A stretch of DNA of 64,000 bases from Geodermatophilus obscurus (lineage in GTDB: Bacteria > Actinomycetota > Actinomycetes > Mycobacteriales > Geodermatophilaceae). Where the stretch lies: contig NZ_FOWE01000005.1 of NCBI RefSeq assembly GCF_900115395.1, forward strand, positions 124,001 through 188,000, given 5' to 3'. The notes beneath the pieces were generated by a model. The model saw only the letters and a list, made by a program, of their open reading frames with translations, made no database searches and was not told the DNA's origin. Shown here piece after piece: positions 63,341 through 64,000 of this stretch. The stretch's first letter is position 1. Each line of letters starts with the position of its first letter. Position numbers and translations under genes: made by a program.

Positions 63341-64000
63341 GGACCTTCCCGCTGGGGCCCTTGGGCAGCTCCTCGATGACCAGCACCTCCCGCGGGTACT
63401 TGTAGGCCGCCAGCCGCTCCCTGCAGAAGCCGATGACCTCGGCCGGCTCGGCCGAGGCGCCCTCGCGCAGGCTGACGTAGGCCACGACCTCCTCGCCGAG
63501 ACGCTCGTCGGGCCGACCGACGACGGCGGCCTCGCGGACGGCGGGGTGGGCGTGCAGGACCTCCTCGATCTCGCGCGGGTAGACGTTGAAGCCGCCGCGG
63601 ATGACGAGGTCCTTCTTGCGGTCGACGATGTAGAAGAAGCCGTCCTCGTCCCGGTAACCGAGGTCGCCGGTGTGGAACCAGCCGCCCTTCATGGCCTCCG
63701 CGGTGGCGTCGGGGCGGCCGAGGTAGCCCTTCATGACGTTGTGCCCGCGCAGGACGATCTCGCCGACGTGGTCCGGGCCGGGCGGCAGCTCGCGGTCGTC
63801 GGCGTCGACGACGCGGACCTCGCAGCCCCACAGGCGCTTGCCGATGGACATGACCCGGCGGTCCTCGGCGCTGCGGTTGAACGTCGCGAGCGCGCAGGTC
63901 TCCGACAGCCCGTAGCCCTCGAGGACGGTCGCGCCGTAGGCCGCCTCGAAGCCCTTGATCACCTCGCCGGGGATGGACGCGCCGCCGGACACGCAGATGC
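63315..64000 (-). CDS. AMP-dependent acyl-CoA ligase, C-terminal part (runs off the window)
   Basis: About 228 residues at the C-terminus. Adenylation-domain motifs: EGYGLSET, GWFHTGDLGYRDEDGFFY, DRKKDLVIRGGFNVYPREIE and the final Lys in GPSGKVLKTELR. Activates a fatty or other carboxylic acid as acyl-AMP and transfers it to CoA. The frame is open at position 64000, so the N-terminal ATP-binding part lies outside. Confidence 0.92.
   Translation of the reverse strand, partial: ICVSGGASIPGEVIKGFEAAYGATVLEGYGLSETCALATFNRSAEDRRVMSIGKRLWGCEVRVVDADDRELPPGPDHVGEIVLRGHNVMKGYLGRPDATAEAMKGGWFHTGDLGYRDEDGFFYIVDRKKDLVIRGGFNVYPREIEEVLHAHPAVREAAVVGRPDERLGEEVVAYVSLREGASAEPAEVIGFCRERLAAYKYPREVLVIEELPKGPSGKVLKTELRTR

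Overview
The window is very GC-rich (well above 70% by eye). It has many GTG and TTG starts, ATGA/GTGA gene overlaps, mycothiol-dependent-type enzymes, actinobacterial DUFs (DUF3052, DUF3145, DUF2505, DUF5872, DUF1707) and a fasR-fabD-fabH-acpP-fabF-accD operon. This points to chromosomal DNA of an actinomycete. The gene content resembles Geodermatophilaceae (Blastococcus, Geodermatophilus, Modestobacter), but that family is an inference. I see no insertion sequence, prophage or CRISPR array. Two tRNA genes, Met(CAT) and Val(TAC), are present.

Layout. 1-6 kb: end of larB, larC (nickel-pincer cofactor synthesis), a MazF-type toxin-antitoxin pair, a TetR-controlled drug exporter and a repeat-rich gap. 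5.5-8.5 kb: a cupin-XRE regulator divergent from a thioredoxin-reductase-like/methyltransferase fusion, then an esterase. 9.1-11.8 kb: a four-gene stressosome operon (RsbU-N-only protein, RsbS, RsbR, and an ECF sigma-zinc finger-RsbT fusion). 11.8-15.9 kb: amide-utilisation genes (acetamidase/formamidase, APC permease, AmiC-like binding protein) with a divergent MarR. 16-38 kb: mostly single genes, including acyl-CoA dehydrogenase, glycerate kinase, K+ channel, Ser/Thr kinase, a single-chain acyl-CoA carboxylase, secreted and proline-rich surface proteins, TetR/DUF3533, LysR/EamA, SDR, an M23 peptidase and a GGDEF remnant.

38.5-46 kb: DUF3145 and the fatty-acid synthesis operon, read on the minus strand from a FasR-like regulator through fabD (with an extra C-terminal domain), fabH, acpP and fabF to accD. 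46-57 kb: PAP2 phosphatase, pirin-like protein, a decayed beta-helix gene, then a LacI-controlled sugar locus (binding lipoprotein, two permeases, ATPase, GH1 beta-glucosidase, GH105-like hydrolase). 57-64 kb: a D-amino-acid-oxidase-like gene, aceE, DUF3052, AhpE-type peroxiredoxin, tRNA-Val, two alpha/beta hydrolases and the end of an acyl-CoA ligase.

The most unusual element is the stressosome operon at 9.1-11.8 kb. The switch kinase RsbT is fused to the sigma factor it would be expected to regulate, and the RsbT-binding domain of RsbU is encoded alone, with no phosphatase. This suggests a shortened stress pathway in which the stressosome holds or releases a sigma factor directly.
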